From the NCBI RefSeq assembly GCF_030409635.1, contig NZ_JAUFQF010000001.1, positions 1-64,000 on the forward strand: a stretch of DNA of 64,000 bases, read 5' to 3'. This stretch comes from Vibrio agarivorans. GTDB taxonomy: Bacteria; Pseudomonadota; Gammaproteobacteria; Enterobacterales; Vibrionaceae. Shown one piece after another: positions 9,285 to 17,960 of this stretch. How positions within the stretch are numbered: the stretch's first letter is position 1; every line of letters starts with the position of its first letter. Under the pieces are notes generated by a model. It made no database searches, was not told the origin of the DNA, and saw only the letters and a list, made by a program, of their open reading frames with translations. Both the position numbers and the translations under genes were made by a program.

Positions 9285-9321
9285 TGCTGATCAATACACC
9301 CCAACGAATCAAGGATTGATT

Positions 9322-10086
9322 TTGGAATGGATTCTTCTGTTTCTTGCTGGTTTTGCAGGAGGCATTCTCAATAGCATCGCCGGTGGCGGTAGTTTCATCA
9401 CCTTTCCTGCATTGATGATGGCAGGCGTGCCTCCCATACAAGCTAATGCGACGAATACCTATGCTTCGTGCGCTGGCTACATCAGTGGTGCAGTAGGCTT
9501 TCGTCAAGACATTGCACAAAATGCACGTCAACTCGCTTTCACAATAATCGGCAGTCTCATTGGAGGCGCATTGGGTGCCTATCTGCTCCTCACAGTCGAT
9601 GAGCAACAGTTTCTTACTGCAATACCCTGGTTACTACTATTTGCAACCCTACTGTTTATTTTTGGAGCCAAGATTACACAGCTTTTGGGGCAATTAACCG
9701 GTAGTAACAAATCAAGTGCGGTATGGTCTAGTGGATTGATTGGCCTTTGCTTGATCGGAGTTTCTGCCTATGGCGGTTTTTTCAATGCTGGCTTAGGAGT
9801 TATTGTCTTGAGCTATCTGGTGATCGCAGGGTACAGCGACATCAACCAGATGAACGGGCTTAAATTGCTAATATCTTCTTGCGTCTCTTTGATCGCCATC
9901 GTCATCTTTGTTTATGAAGGCGCGATCGACTGGCAGCGGGGAAGTGTCGTCATGGTCGGTACTTTGCTTGGTGGCTACTGTGCTGCGAGAATCTCTAGGA
10001 ATATTAAGCAAAGCTATGTTAAAAATTTCGTCGCTTTGTTCAGTATCGCCTTAACTGTTTACTTCTTTTATGACGTGTATATCTAG
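9322..10086 (+). CDS. TauE/SafE-family (TSUP) membrane permease
   Basis: An integral membrane protein of the TSUP family (sulfite/sulfonate-type exporters), 254 residues from the preferred TTG start at 9322, which has CAAGGA six bases upstream. An upstream in-frame start at 9205 would overlap the DUF6279 remnant and is rejected. Family marks include the N-terminal GGILNSIAGGGSFITFPALMMAG repeat region (best read as the first half-repeat, about residues 11-32) with NATNTYA after it, and the second half-repeat (GGFFNAGLGVIVLSYLV). About eight hydrophobic segments are visible. Substrate is not predictable. It stands alone on the plus strand. Confidence 0.8.
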   Translation: MEWILLFLAGFAGGILNSIAGGGSFITFPALMMAGVPPIQANATNTYASCAGYISGAVGFRQDIAQNARQLAFTIIGSLIGGALGAYLLLTVDEQQFLTAIPWLLLFATLLFIFGAKITQLLGQLTGSNKSSAVWSSGLIGLCLIGVSAYGGFFNAGLGVIVLSYLVIAGYSDINQMNGLKLLISSCVSLIAIVIFVYEGAIDWQRGSVVMVGTLLGGYCAARISRNIKQSYVKNFVALFSIALTVYFFYDVYI

Positions 10087-10234
10087 ATCACGCTTTCACA
10101 AGTTTTGAGGATAATTTAGCCAATTTTTTGGTGATTTATGGCATATTGAATGTGGCCTTAAGGACACTGAAGTTAGCCCTAAAGTAGAGCCTATCGCTCC
10201 CTTTTATTGGTCTTTTCCATAGGTAGGAGGGGTT

Positions 10235-10441
10235 ATGAATAAGAAACTAGGTCAAGTGATGACAAGCAGCCGCATGATATCGTTCATTGCGTTTTTAGCG
10301 GCTACATTCGCATGGGTCTTAGACCTCAAGGCACTGTTTACATTCTCAATCATTGCTTTCATCGCGAGTGCAACTCTCTATTGGACAGAGCGTTACCAAT
10401 CCAAGCGCAGTGAGGATCAAGATGAGCACTCACAGCTATAA
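10235..10441 (+). CDS. Small two-span membrane protein
   Basis: A 68-residue protein preceded by a strong ribosome binding site (GGAGGGG at 10227-10233). Residues 12-32 and 34-51 are hydrophobic helices around WVLDLKALFTF, and the tail is charged (ERYQSKRSEDQDEH). It has its own terminator at 10451-10485. I do not recognise the family. The good ribosome binding site and dedicated terminator support a real gene. Confidence 0.6.
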   Translation: MNKKLGQVMTSSRMISFIAFLAATFAWVLDLKALFTFSIIAFIASATLYWTERYQSKRSEDQDEHSQL

Positions 10442-10450
10442 GTACCCGTC

Positions 10451-10485
10451 AGGGCTAATTTCTCCAAGAAGTTGGCCCTTTTTAT
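10451..10485 (+). terminator. Terminator after the small membrane protein gene
   Basis: AGGGC (10451-10455) pairs with GCCCT (10475-10479). The stem extends by one G-U and two A-U pairs, and TTTTTA follows. Confidence 0.65.
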
Positions 10486-10501
10486 TGCCTGCTAATTATC
10501 A

Positions 10502-10636
10502 TGCCTGTCCCAGTTTAGATAACGTAATTATGCCTGTCCCATTAAGTTCGGCCTAGCTAGAGGGTTCTTTTCTTGATAGAGAATTTATGGTGGCTGTCCC
10601 ATTAGTGCCATTAGTGCCATTAGTGCCATTAGTGAA
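10502..10636. repeat. REP-like repeats and a 9-bp tandem repeat upstream of the ABC importer
   Basis: TGCCTGTCCCA occurs at 10502-10512 and 10531-10541, with a one-mismatch copy at 10591-10601. Immediately after the last copy the 9-mer ATTAGTGCC is tandemly repeated three times (10601-10627), with a fourth partial copy ending in ATTAGTGAA. The reverse complement of the same 11-mer recurs downstream of the operon. The 10442-10749 gap holds no convincing gene. Confidence 0.7.
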
Positions 10637-10749
10637 GTTGTGTGTTTCTTGGCCAAGCACGGCAGCTATTCACATCTTGTTAAAATAAATACCCCTAAGG
10701 TGTGTATGGCTTGTTATGATAGGAGTCATCTAGGCGTAATAACTAAAGA

Positions 10750-11469
10750 ATGAAAATGAACGCAATAGAGTTCAACAACATCAATAAATGGTATGGCAGT
10801 TACCAGGCTTTGAAAAACGTCAACTTGTCAGTGGCAAAAGGAGAAATCCTGGTCGTATGTGGTCCCTCTGGTTCCGGTAAGTCGACCTTGATTCGCACCG
10901 TCAATGGGCTTGAAGCTATCTCTAGTGGTGAGATTTCTGTCTTACCTTATCTTGAGCAAGACTTAACGGGTAAAGTGGGGATGGTGTTCCAGCACTTTAA
11001 TTTGTTCCCTCATCTGACCGTAATGGAAAATTTAACCTTAGCCCCGATCAGAACCCTCAAACTCTCTAAACAAGAAGCGCAAGAGCGCGCTCGTCATTAT
11101 CTTCAGCGTGTAAATATCAGTGAGCAGGCGGATAAATATCCTGTGCAGCTTTCTGGCGGGCAACAACAGCGAGTGGCTATCGCACGCTCACTATGTATGC
11201 AGCCTGAGGTGCTGTTGTTTGATGAGCCAACATCCGCACTAGACCCTGAAACCATTCAAGAAGTGCTTGATGTCATGATTGACTTAGCGCAAGACGGTAT
11301 CACCATGATGTGTGTGACTCATGAAATGGGTTTTGCTCGCAAGGTAGCAGATCGCGTTATCTTTATGGATGAAGGTGAGATCCTGGAAGTCGCAACGCCA
11401 GAAGAGTTGTTTTCTAACCCTAAGCATCAACGCACTCAGCAGTTCTTGAATCAGATTTTGAGTCACTAA
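10750..11469 (+). CDS. Polar amino-acid ABC importer, ATPase (GlnQ/HisP type)
   Basis: A 239-residue ATP-binding subunit that powers uptake of polar amino acids across the inner membrane. Walker A is GPSGSGKST (residues 38-46), the Q-loop sits in [14 protein letters not shown], the signature is [15 protein letters not shown], Walker B is [13 protein letters not shown], and the H-loop follows in [11 protein letters not shown]. All are intact and the length is normal. It is the first of four genes; the permease starts two bases after its stop. The exact amino acid cannot be read from sequence. Confidence 0.9.
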   Translation: MKMNAIEFNNINKWYGSYQALKNVNLSVAKGEILVVCGPSGSGKSTLIRTVNGLEAISSGEISVLPYLEQDLTGKVGMVFQHFNLFPHLTVMENLTLAPIRTLKLSKQEAQERARHYLQRVNISEQADKYPVQLSGGQQQRVAIARSLCMQPEVLLFDEPTSALDPETIQEVLDVMIDLAQDGITMMCVTHEMGFARKVADRVIFMDEGEILEVATPEELFSNPKHQRTQQFLNQILSH

Positions 11470-11470
11470 T

Positions 11471-12265
11471 ATGCAGAGGCTATTTAAACCTGTTCTATCC
11501 GCCATTCTACAGATTATCCTCTTGGTCATAGCGTTAAGCTGGGTGTTGGACTCTGGTGCACAAGCCATGGGCTATCGATGGCAGTGGGAGCGTGTACCAG
11601 ATTATCTCTTCTTTTATGAAGACGGAGAGTGGTGGCCCGCTGAGCTTATGGAAGGGTTGTGGGTGACGATTAAGATCTCTGCGATGAGCTTACTCTTTAC
11701 TCTGATTTTTGGTTTAACTACCGCGCTTCTAAAATTGTCGAACTCAATTGTCGGTCGAACTATTGCGAGTGCGTATATCGAGATCATTCGTAATACCCCA
11801 TTACTGGTGCAAATCTATCTACTCTACTTCGTTTTCGGCCCCGTTATAGGCTTAGACCGCTTTTATACCGCGGTGTTAGCACTCTCTTTATTCCAAGGGG
11901 CTTATACAGCAGAAATATTCCGCGGAGGTTTAAATAGTATTGATAAGGGGCAGTTTGAAGCATCGAAAACTCTCGGTTTATCGCCGTTTTATACTTACCT
12001 TGATGTGATATTCCCTCAGCTGCTTCAACGGACTTTGCCACCAATGACGAATGAGGTGGTATCACTGATCAAGAACTCCTCGATCGTCAGCGTTATGGCA
12101 ATTTTCGACTTAACGACAGAAGGGCGCAATATTGTTTCAGAAACAGCAATGCCTTTCGAGATCTGGTTTACTGTCGCAGCAATCTATCTCATGTTGACCT
12201 TAACGTTGTCAGGCTTATCGGCGTTACTCGAACACAAATTGGGCGCGCAATGGCGCACTCAATAA
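11471..12265 (+). CDS. Polar amino-acid ABC importer, permease 1
   Basis: A 264-residue inner-membrane permease of the HisMQ/GlnP type. It has an N-terminal span, a periplasmic loop (WQWERVPDYLFFYEDGEWWP) and a core of five helices carrying IEIIRNTPLLVQIYLLYF. The EAA loop, which contacts the ATPase, reads GQFEASKTLGLSPFYTYLDVIFPQ. It is co-transcribed between the ATPase and binding-protein genes. Its partner is the permease at 13158-14072, and the two would form a heterodimer. Confidence 0.88.
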   Translation: MQRLFKPVLSAILQIILLVIALSWVLDSGAQAMGYRWQWERVPDYLFFYEDGEWWPAELMEGLWVTIKISAMSLLFTLIFGLTTALLKLSNSIVGRTIASAYIEIIRNTPLLVQIYLLYFVFGPVIGLDRFYTAVLALSLFQGAYTAEIFRGGLNSIDKGQFEASKTLGLSPFYTYLDVIFPQLLQRTLPPMTNEVVSLIKNSSIVSVMAIFDLTTEGRNIVSETAMPFEIWFTVAAIYLMLTLTLSGLSALLEHKLGAQWRTQ

Positions 12266-12285
12266 CTTCCCTTAAGGAGAAAACA

Positions 12286-13137
12286 ATGAAAAATAAAGGA
12301 CTAGGCTCAATGTTCCGTTTGCTAGGAAAAAAAGGCTTTAAAGCTTCAATAACTGCGCTACTCGGGTTAGCGGTTAGCTTACCTTCGTTTGCTGCAGATA
12401 CCCCAAACCTTGATCAAATCAATGAGCGAGGTACATTGCGAGTGGGTATGTCGACGTTTGTTCCGTGGGCAATGCGTGATAAACAGGGTGAACTTATTGG
12501 TTTTGAGATTGATGTTGCAAAGCGTCTTGCTCAAGATTCGGGCTGGCAGGTGGAGTTTGTACCAACTGCTTGGGATGGAATTATACCAGCACTGTTGGCA
12601 CAAAAATTTGACGTGATTATCGGTGGCCTATCGATCACGGAAGAGCGTTCAAAGAGTGTTCTTTTCTCTGACCCATACTCTCACTCAGGCATTCAAGTCG
12701 CCGCTAGCAAATCTTTGGCGGGGGATATGACTGAGCTGAGTGATTATGATTCACGCCGTATTAGCATTGCGGTTCGTCGCGGTGCAACACCGGTGCAAGT
12801 TGCACGCGAAACCTTTCCAAAAGCGAAACTTCTTCAATTTGATGATGAAGCCCAAGCGTTCCAAGAAGTGTTAAACGGTAATGCTCACGCAGTGATAGCA
12901 TCTAGCCCGAAACCAGAGCATGAAGCGGTTAAGCACGCAGATAAGCTGTTTATTCCATTTACTGAGCGTCTTGCTCAGGGTAATGAAGCTTTTGCCGTAC
13001 GTTTAGGTGAAGAGGATAAAGCGGCATTCTTTAATGAGTGGATTGCTGCACGCACAGCCGATGGATGGCTCAAAGAGCGCTATGAATTCTGGTTCTCGAC
13101 GCTTGATTGGCAAGATCAAGTTGCCTCTGGTCAGTAG
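12286..13137 (+). CDS. Polar amino-acid ABC importer, periplasmic binding protein
   Basis: A solute-binding protein of the SBP_bac_3 fold, 283 residues from ATG 12286, which has AAGGAG 6-7 bases upstream. An earlier in-frame start at 12250 lies inside the preceding gene and is rejected. A signal peptide ends at about LPSFA-AD. The mature part opens with the family hallmarks GTLRVGMS and FVPWAMRDKQGELIGFEID, then AWDGIIPALLAQKFDVIIGG and SITEERSKSVLFSDPY, which surround the amino-acid pocket. It delivers ligand to the two flanking permeases. Confidence 0.9.
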   Translation: MKNKGLGSMFRLLGKKGFKASITALLGLAVSLPSFAADTPNLDQINERGTLRVGMSTFVPWAMRDKQGELIGFEIDVAKRLAQDSGWQVEFVPTAWDGIIPALLAQKFDVIIGGLSITEERSKSVLFSDPYSHSGIQVAASKSLAGDMTELSDYDSRRISIAVRRGATPVQVARETFPKAKLLQFDDEAQAFQEVLNGNAHAVIASSPKPEHEAVKHADKLFIPFTERLAQGNEAFAVRLGEEDKAAFFNEWIAARTADGWLKERYEFWFSTLDWQDQVASGQ

Positions 13138-13157
13138 ACAATAATGATAGTGATTTT

Positions 13158-14072
13158 GTGGAAAGAAGTCGTACTTTAAACCAGCCAGAGCAGCATCAAT
13201 CATCAAGCAAGCGCCTAAATAAATTAGATTGGGGTTTGTTATTGGTGCTTGGTGCCGTTGTGGCTTGGCTATATTACCGCTCCTCTGTTGGTGTAAATTA
13301 TCACTGGCAGTGGGAGAAAGCGGTTGATTTGATATTTACGCCTAGAGCAGATGGCAGTTTACCGTATTTTTTTCAAGGCTTGGTGGCAACGCTGAGGTTG
13401 AGTTTGTGGGGAATACTGTTGGCATTAGTGCTTGGTACAATACTAGGCATTGCTCGCCATAGCAAGGTCATGCTGGTTCGTATCCCTGCTAACCTGTTTG
13501 TGCAGTTAGTAAGAAACAATCCACCATTAGTGTTCATCTTTATTTTCTACTTCTTTATCTCTAATCAGTTGATTCCGCTGCTTGGGCTAGAAGAAATGCT
13601 ACGCGGAAATCGAGCAGAGCCCAATGTGTTACAGCTATTCTTGTTTGGCCCTGTAAACCTGTGGGAAAACTTGTTGTCCGGTGTCTTGTGCGTTGGCTTG
13701 CTATCATCGGCGTATGTCGCAGAAGTCGTGCGCTCTGGTTTGATAGCTGTTCCCAAAGGTCAGTGGGAGGCGGCCGATTCGTTAGGCTTGTCGTTTTGGA
13801 CTAAATATCGTTATGTTATCGCACCCCAAGTGCTGGCGAGTATTACTCCTGCGTTGGCAGGTCAGGCAATTTCTCTGGTTAAAGACACCTCGATAGTCTC
13901 GCTCATTTCCATTCAAGAAATGACATTCGCAGGAACAGAGATCGCTAATTCATCCGGCCTCATTTTTGAAATCTGGCTGATTGTCGGCTTGGTTTATTTC
14001 TTACTCTGCTTTGGTTTATCATTGCTGTTTAAGAAGGTGGAAAAGCGGAGTCTACGACACCTCTCCCGTTAA
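13158..14072 (+). CDS. Polar amino-acid ABC importer, permease 2
   Basis: A 304-residue inner-membrane permease, the second half of the importer's channel. After one N-terminal span there is a loop with NYHWQWEKAVDLIF, matching the loop of permease 1, then the transporter core with FVQLVRNNPPLVFIF and an EAA loop (GQWEAADSLGLSFWTKYRYV). The frame is open upstream to 13107, inside the binding-protein gene. GTG 13158, 20 bases past that stop, is preferred, but its ribosome binding site is weak. It is the last gene of the operon, ending at a strong terminator. Confidence 0.82.
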   Translation: MERSRTLNQPEQHQSSSKRLNKLDWGLLLVLGAVVAWLYYRSSVGVNYHWQWEKAVDLIFTPRADGSLPYFFQGLVATLRLSLWGILLALVLGTILGIARHSKVMLVRIPANLFVQLVRNNPPLVFIFIFYFFISNQLIPLLGLEEMLRGNRAEPNVLQLFLFGPVNLWENLLSGVLCVGLLSSAYVAEVVRSGLIAVPKGQWEAADSLGLSFWTKYRYVIAPQVLASITPALAGQAISLVKDTSIVSLISIQEMTFAGTEIANSSGLIFEIWLIVGLVYFLLCFGLSLLFKKVEKRSLRHLSR

Positions 14073-14077
14073 CCCTC

Positions 14078-14106
14078 AAGAGCCGCCATCGCGGCTCTTT
14101 CTTTTT
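14078..14106 (+). terminator. Terminator of the ABC importer operon
   Basis: AAGAGCCGC (14078-14086), loop CATC, GCGGCTCTT (14091-14099), then a T-rich tract. Confidence 0.9.
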
Positions 14107-14137
14107 CAAGCAGTATAGCCTTTGTTATATTTTTATA

Positions 14138-14312
14138 AGGACAGGCACAGCTATCACTTACTCGAACAAGGACTTATTGGGACAGGCACCGTTTTAAGGG
14201 GGTTGTATCAAACGAGGACAGGCATGACTTGGAGTTTGGCTTTGGGTGCATAGGTCATACTAGGACAGGCACCTTTGAAATTGTAACCTGGTATAGAAGG
14301 GGGGTTGTATCT
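14138..14312. repeat. REP-like repeat cluster downstream of the ABC importer
   Basis: GGACAGGCA is present four times: 14138-14147, 14178-14188 (full 11-mer TGGGACAGGCA), 14215-14224 and 14262-14271, spaced 37-47 bases. This is the reverse complement of the repeat upstream of the operon. A second word, GGGGGTTGTATC, occurs at 14198-14209 and at about 14301-14312. The 14107-14375 stretch has no gene. Such words look like REP sequences that RAYT transposases mobilise; no transposase gene lies here. Confidence 0.65.
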
Positions 14313-14375
14313 AATAGGTGAGGCGGTAGAATCAGCGCTCTTAATTGTTTTGTCCCCAAACATAACGAACCACTT

Positions 14376-15638
14376 ATGCCAAAAATCAATTTACATCGAC
14401 GTGACCATGCTTCTGCACTAGCCAATGAAATGAGTCCTGAAACACTCCAACAAAAGCTTGCGCCTCGCTTTGGAAGACCGCAAAAGCGCCTGACACCTAG
14501 CCCTTACATTAGTGATAAGAACCTAGAGCGTCGTTGGAGTAAAATTGATAACCCTGAGTGGCAAACTTTGCTGCTAGATGATGTGACCTGTGAGCAGGCA
14601 GAACTCTACAACAAGAACATTGAGTACTTTATCGGTACGGTTAATGTGCCAGTAGGCGTTGCAGGGCCACTGCGTGTAAATGGACTTTTTGCTGAAGGCG
14701 ATTATCTCGTTCCGTTAGCAACAACGGAAGCGGCGCTGGTGGCTTCTTATCACCGAGGCTCACAGTTGCTTACTGCAGCTGGTGGGGCAAGCGCCATGCT
14801 GCTTAATGAGGGAGTGACTCGTACGCCGGGTTTCGCGTTTTACAATCTTGCAGAAGCAGGGCAGTTTGTTGCGTGGGCAGTGACGCAATATGCCCAGTTT
14901 AAGCAAATCGCAGAATCAACCACGTCACATGGCAAACTTAAAGACATCAATATCAATATTGAAGGCAACCACGTTTACCTGGTATTCGAGTATCTGACAG
15001 GTGATGCTTCTGGGCAGAATATGGTCACCATTGCCACCAATGCGGTGTTTGAATTTATCATGCATAACTCACCCATTGAGCCGGAGTTCGCGTTCCTAGA
15101 TGGTAATTTGTCCGGCGATAAAAAAGCCACAGCCCAAACGCTGCGTAGCGTGCGCGGTAAAAAGGTGACAGCCGAAGCTAACATTCCTGCTGAGCTAGTT
15201 GAAAAATACCTCCACACTACCCCAGAGAAGATGATGCAATTTGCACAGATGACAACGGTAGGCGGCACGTTGAGTGGCACTATTGGTATTAATGGTCATT
15301 ATGCTAATGCACTCGCCGCGCTGTATATTGCTTGCGGTCAAGATGCTGCATGTGTTGCTGAATCGGCGGTGGGGATGACTCGTTTAGAGATCAACCGTGA
15401 TGGTGGTCTTTATGCGAGTGTCACGTTGCCAAATATCATGGTAGGCACAGTGGGTGGTGGGACAGGCTTACCTACACAAAAAGCCTGTCTTGAAATGATG
15501 GGCTTACATGGTAATGGTCAATCGCAAGCGTTGGCAGAGGTAGTGGCAGCGCTATGTCTCGCGGGTGAGCTCTCTATTGTCGGTGCTTTTTGTGCGGGCC
15601 ATTTCTCACGCGCTCACCATAAACTGGCTCGCGACTAG
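14376..15638 (+). CDS. Hydroxymethylglutaryl-CoA reductase, class I type
   Basis: A 420-residue enzyme that reduces HMG-CoA to mevalonate with NAD(P)H. Catalytic features are visible: Glu in PLATTEAALVAS, Lys in LSGDKKATA, the cofactor loop DASGQNMVTI, the GTVGGGTGLPTQ strand, and the C-terminal His in HFSRAHHKLAR. It has no membrane anchor, as in bacterial enzymes. It stands alone: no other mevalonate gene lies beside it. The ribosome binding site is weak. The first 55 residues are a charged N-terminal extension. Confidence 0.9.
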   Translation: MPKINLHRRDHASALANEMSPETLQQKLAPRFGRPQKRLTPSPYISDKNLERRWSKIDNPEWQTLLLDDVTCEQAELYNKNIEYFIGTVNVPVGVAGPLRVNGLFAEGDYLVPLATTEAALVASYHRGSQLLTAAGGASAMLLNEGVTRTPGFAFYNLAEAGQFVAWAVTQYAQFKQIAESTTSHGKLKDININIEGNHVYLVFEYLTGDASGQNMVTIATNAVFEFIMHNSPIEPEFAFLDGNLSGDKKATAQTLRSVRGKKVTAEANIPAELVEKYLHTTPEKMMQFAQMTTVGGTLSGTIGINGHYANALAALYIACGQDAACVAESAVGMTRLEINRDGGLYASVTLPNIMVGTVGGGTGLPTQKACLEMMGLHGNGQSQALAEVVAALCLAGELSIVGAFCAGHFSRAHHKLARD

Positions 15639-15689
15639 TAAGCGATCTTTATATTGTGCGAATCGCAGCTTCTGAACTGCGATCAGTGT

Positions 15690-16082
15690 TCACTCGTCTT
15701 CAATTTTGAATCGCGCGTGTCTTGCTTGAGTAATTGAGCATCGCGTTTGACTCATGAGCTGATGCAGAGTCATTTCAGGGCTCTCTTTTAGCAACCGTAT
15801 CAGTTTGGCCTCTAGGGGCTCAAGCTTATCTTGGTGCTGACTGAGCACATCGTCGACTTTTCGGCATAGAAAACAACGCTCATTGATAGCGTAATGCCTA
15901 AATGCTTCAACAAAGTTTAAGAGATTGGGCGCGGCCCCAATAAGCTGCCAATTGCGCGAGCGCCTGACCCGTTTCAATGTGCAGTGATACTCCTGACTCA
16001 ACTGCTTTGCGAGTTCAACTTGAGTACGCTCAAGTCGGTGCAAAAGAGAGGGCAGAGAGACGGTGATAAGTGAGTCGGGCAT
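15690..16082 (-). CDS. Ribosome-recycling-factor-like (RRF_GI type) small protein
   Basis: A 130-residue protein that resembles the small Vibrio family annotated as ribosome recycling factor family. The marks are LPSLLHRLERTQVELAKQLSQ, LKRVRRSRNWQL, and a closing helix-turn-helix-like segment (MTLHQLMSQTRCSITQARHARF). A CxxC pair (CFLC) sits at about residue 69. It is too divergent from true Frr to claim ribosome recycling. The C-terminus could bind DNA. It is transcribed convergently with the HMG-CoA reductase gene. Confidence 0.5.
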   Translation of the reverse strand: MPDSLITVSLPSLLHRLERTQVELAKQLSQEYHCTLKRVRRSRNWQLIGAAPNLLNFVEAFRHYAINERCFLCRKVDDVLSQHQDKLEPLEAKLIRLLKESPEMTLHQLMSQTRCSITQARHARFKIEDE

Positions 16083-16143
16083 GAAAAAGGCTACAAGATA
16101 CGGAAGTATTTGTAGCCTAGGTTAGAGTGATAAGCGTTTTACT

Positions 16144-17298
16144 TCAAGACATCATCACTTCGCGGCGTGCTTTCACACTCATCAACAGCATGTAGATGCA
16201 AGTTGCTAATAGTGACAAGAACAGATAGCTCATTAAGCCATGGTTTTGTCCCATTGAACGATCAGCAATCACAGGGCCAAGCACGGAACCAATACTGTAA
16301 CTGAACAGCATGACTTGCGTTGCTGAAACAATATAGCGTGTATCGAGTTTGTCACAGGCTAGGTTAATAGCGATTGGGTAGAGAGCGAATGTCGCCATAC
16401 CCAACAAAAACAAGTTAACGGCTAGCGTAGCGATATCACCCTGCAAAAACGTCATGGCTAATGCCCCTACGCCCAGTAGTGAGAACATGGCCATTAGTAA
16501 TGTGCGGCCTAGGTACTTTGATAGCCAAGACACCATAGGTTGTACAGCCATTCCACCAAGAATGATCAACGCCATTAAACTGCCAACTTCTTCTCGAGCA
16601 ATGCCACGATTAGAGAGTTCAAGTGGCATCAGGCCATAGATTGCCCCTAGGGTTTGCCCCGAAACGATGCAGCCGATAAGCGCTGCTTGGTTAAGTTTAG
16701 AGATCTGTTTTAGGCTTAAGCTGTCACTATGCCCTGCATCCGGTTGATCTGATTCACCAAACATTAGGCTAACCACAGCCAAAAGTAGCAAGCCTAAGAT
16801 AGTCGCGACAGGTAGCATGCCTTCAATACCAATGATGCCGATACCGAGTTGCCCCAGTGCTGCGCCGCCATATAGCGACCCCATGTACAGGCCGAGTCGT
16901 TTCGCGCGACCCGCTTCGTCACCATGTAACAGCCAAGACTCTACGGTAACAAACACACCTGCAACCGCGATACCTGCCAAGAAACGCGCTGCCAACCAAA
17001 CGGCGGCGTGAGGCAGGGCAACCAGCACAGCAATGGTGAAAATAAATACAACGAGAGAGGCAATAAAGGCGACTCGGTGACCAATGCGGTTGACCATCGG
17101 TTCCATCATCATGGCACCGACTAATAAACCAGCGTAAAACGCACTCGCCAGCCAACTCGCGAGTGAGCTTTCAAGGCCATATTGTGGCAACGCGAGTGGG
17201 ATAATACTCATCAAATAACCCGAGGCTACGGCGTATAAAAACAGGGCAATAACCGGCACTGTGATGCGTGGTTTTGCTACGGCCAAAGTCGAGTTCAT
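16144..17298 (-). CDS. Major facilitator superfamily transporter (YcaD-like)
   Basis: A 384-residue inner-membrane carrier with 12 hydrophobic segments in two halves joined by a hydrophilic loop near residue 190 (ESDQPDAGHSDSLSLKQ). The N-terminal half shows the MFS motif-A region (MEPMVNRIGHRVAF) and the pattern of YcaD-like carriers. The substrate is unknown. It is preceded by GGAGCGC and ATG 17298. The terminator at 17420-17455 separates it from the VOC gene upstream, so it has its own promoter. Confidence 0.8.
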   Translation of the reverse strand: MNSTLAVAKPRITVPVIALFLYAVASGYLMSIIPLALPQYGLESSLASWLASAFYAGLLVGAMMMEPMVNRIGHRVAFIASLVVFIFTIAVLVALPHAAVWLAARFLAGIAVAGVFVTVESWLLHGDEAGRAKRLGLYMGSLYGGAALGQLGIGIIGIEGMLPVATILGLLLLAVVSLMFGESDQPDAGHSDSLSLKQISKLNQAALIGCIVSGQTLGAIYGLMPLELSNRGIAREEVGSLMALIILGGMAVQPMVSWLSKYLGRTLLMAMFSLLGVGALAMTFLQGDIATLAVNLFLLGMATFALYPIAINLACDKLDTRYIVSATQVMLFSYSIGSVLGPVIADRSMGQNHGLMSYLFLSLLATCIYMLLMSVKARREVMMS

Positions 17299-17419
17299 GA
17301 TGATGCGCTCCTAAAATTGAGTGATTGGTTCGTTGATTTAGGGCGCGAATATGGGGGAAATAACTGTTAGGGTAAAACGATTGTTTTTTCTCTTTACGAC
17401 AAAGAATTTTTATCGACAA

Positions 17420-17455
17420 AAAAGCACAGCTAGCGACTAGGCTAGCTGTGCTTTT
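17420..17455 (-). terminator. Strong bidirectional hairpin terminator
   Basis: AAAAGCACAGCTAGC (17420-17434) and its exact complement (17441-17455) make a 15-bp stem with a 6-base loop. It lies just after the VOC gene's stop. Confidence 0.9.
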
Positions 17456-17474
17456 GACTGCTAGAGAGGGCGTA

Positions 17475-17903
17475 CTATGCGACGTTGTCGTAGCGATATC
17501 TCAGTTTAGGATCATTGGTAAAGTATTCAACGAGCTCCCATTCAAATCCGGCATTATCCCAGAAGTAAACCCGCTTGCGACTCGTCTCATCGGCAATTTG
17601 ACCATTCATGCGATAGCCTTTATCGAGAAGGTTTTGTTTAATTTGCTCAACGTCGGTGACGACTAATGCCAGATGGTTAATGCCGATATCATAATAGGGG
17701 CGACGGTTGTCTTTGGCGGTTTGATCCAGTTGTGGCTCTTGAAGTGCGAGGTAGTTTTCGTTGTTCCCCACATGTGCCCATCGATAGCTATCTTCGGGCT
17801 CATTGTCTGCCCTCACTTCAAAGTCTGGGGCGACGATTTTCAAAAAATCAACGGCGGCATCAATGCTTGGTACGGTGATATTTGCATGCTCTAGTTTGGT
17901 CAT
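17475..17903 (-). CDS. VOC (glyoxalase/bleomycin-resistance fold) protein, SoxR-controlled
   Basis: A 142-residue vicinal-oxygen-chelate protein. The N-terminus LEHANITVPSIDAAVDF and the middle GINHLALVVTDVEQIKQNL are the two beta-alpha-beta-beta-beta modules. Metal-ligand candidates are His6, His76 and Glu residues near the C-terminus (ELVEYF). Function could be glyoxalase-like, thiol-transfer or a lyase. It is divergent from soxR. Its promoter carries a near-perfect SoxR box with 19-bp spacing, so it should be induced by redox-active compounds. Confidence 0.8.
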   Translation of the reverse strand: MTKLEHANITVPSIDAAVDFLKIVAPDFEVRADNEPEDSYRWAHVGNNENYLALQEPQLDQTAKDNRRPYYDIGINHLALVVTDVEQIKQNLLDKGYRMNGQIADETSRKRVYFWDNAGFEWELVEYFTNDPKLRYRYDNVA

Positions 17904-17960
17904 CCTTCATTCCCTCTCGATAACGATATGTGTTTTTTGTTGAATTGTTTGTATAGATAG

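Noticed and set aside
9205..9321. Upstream extension of the TauE/SafE gene
   Set aside because: It would overlap the DUF6279 remnant and adds a charged, non-homologous N-terminus. TTG 9322 has a good ribosome binding site.
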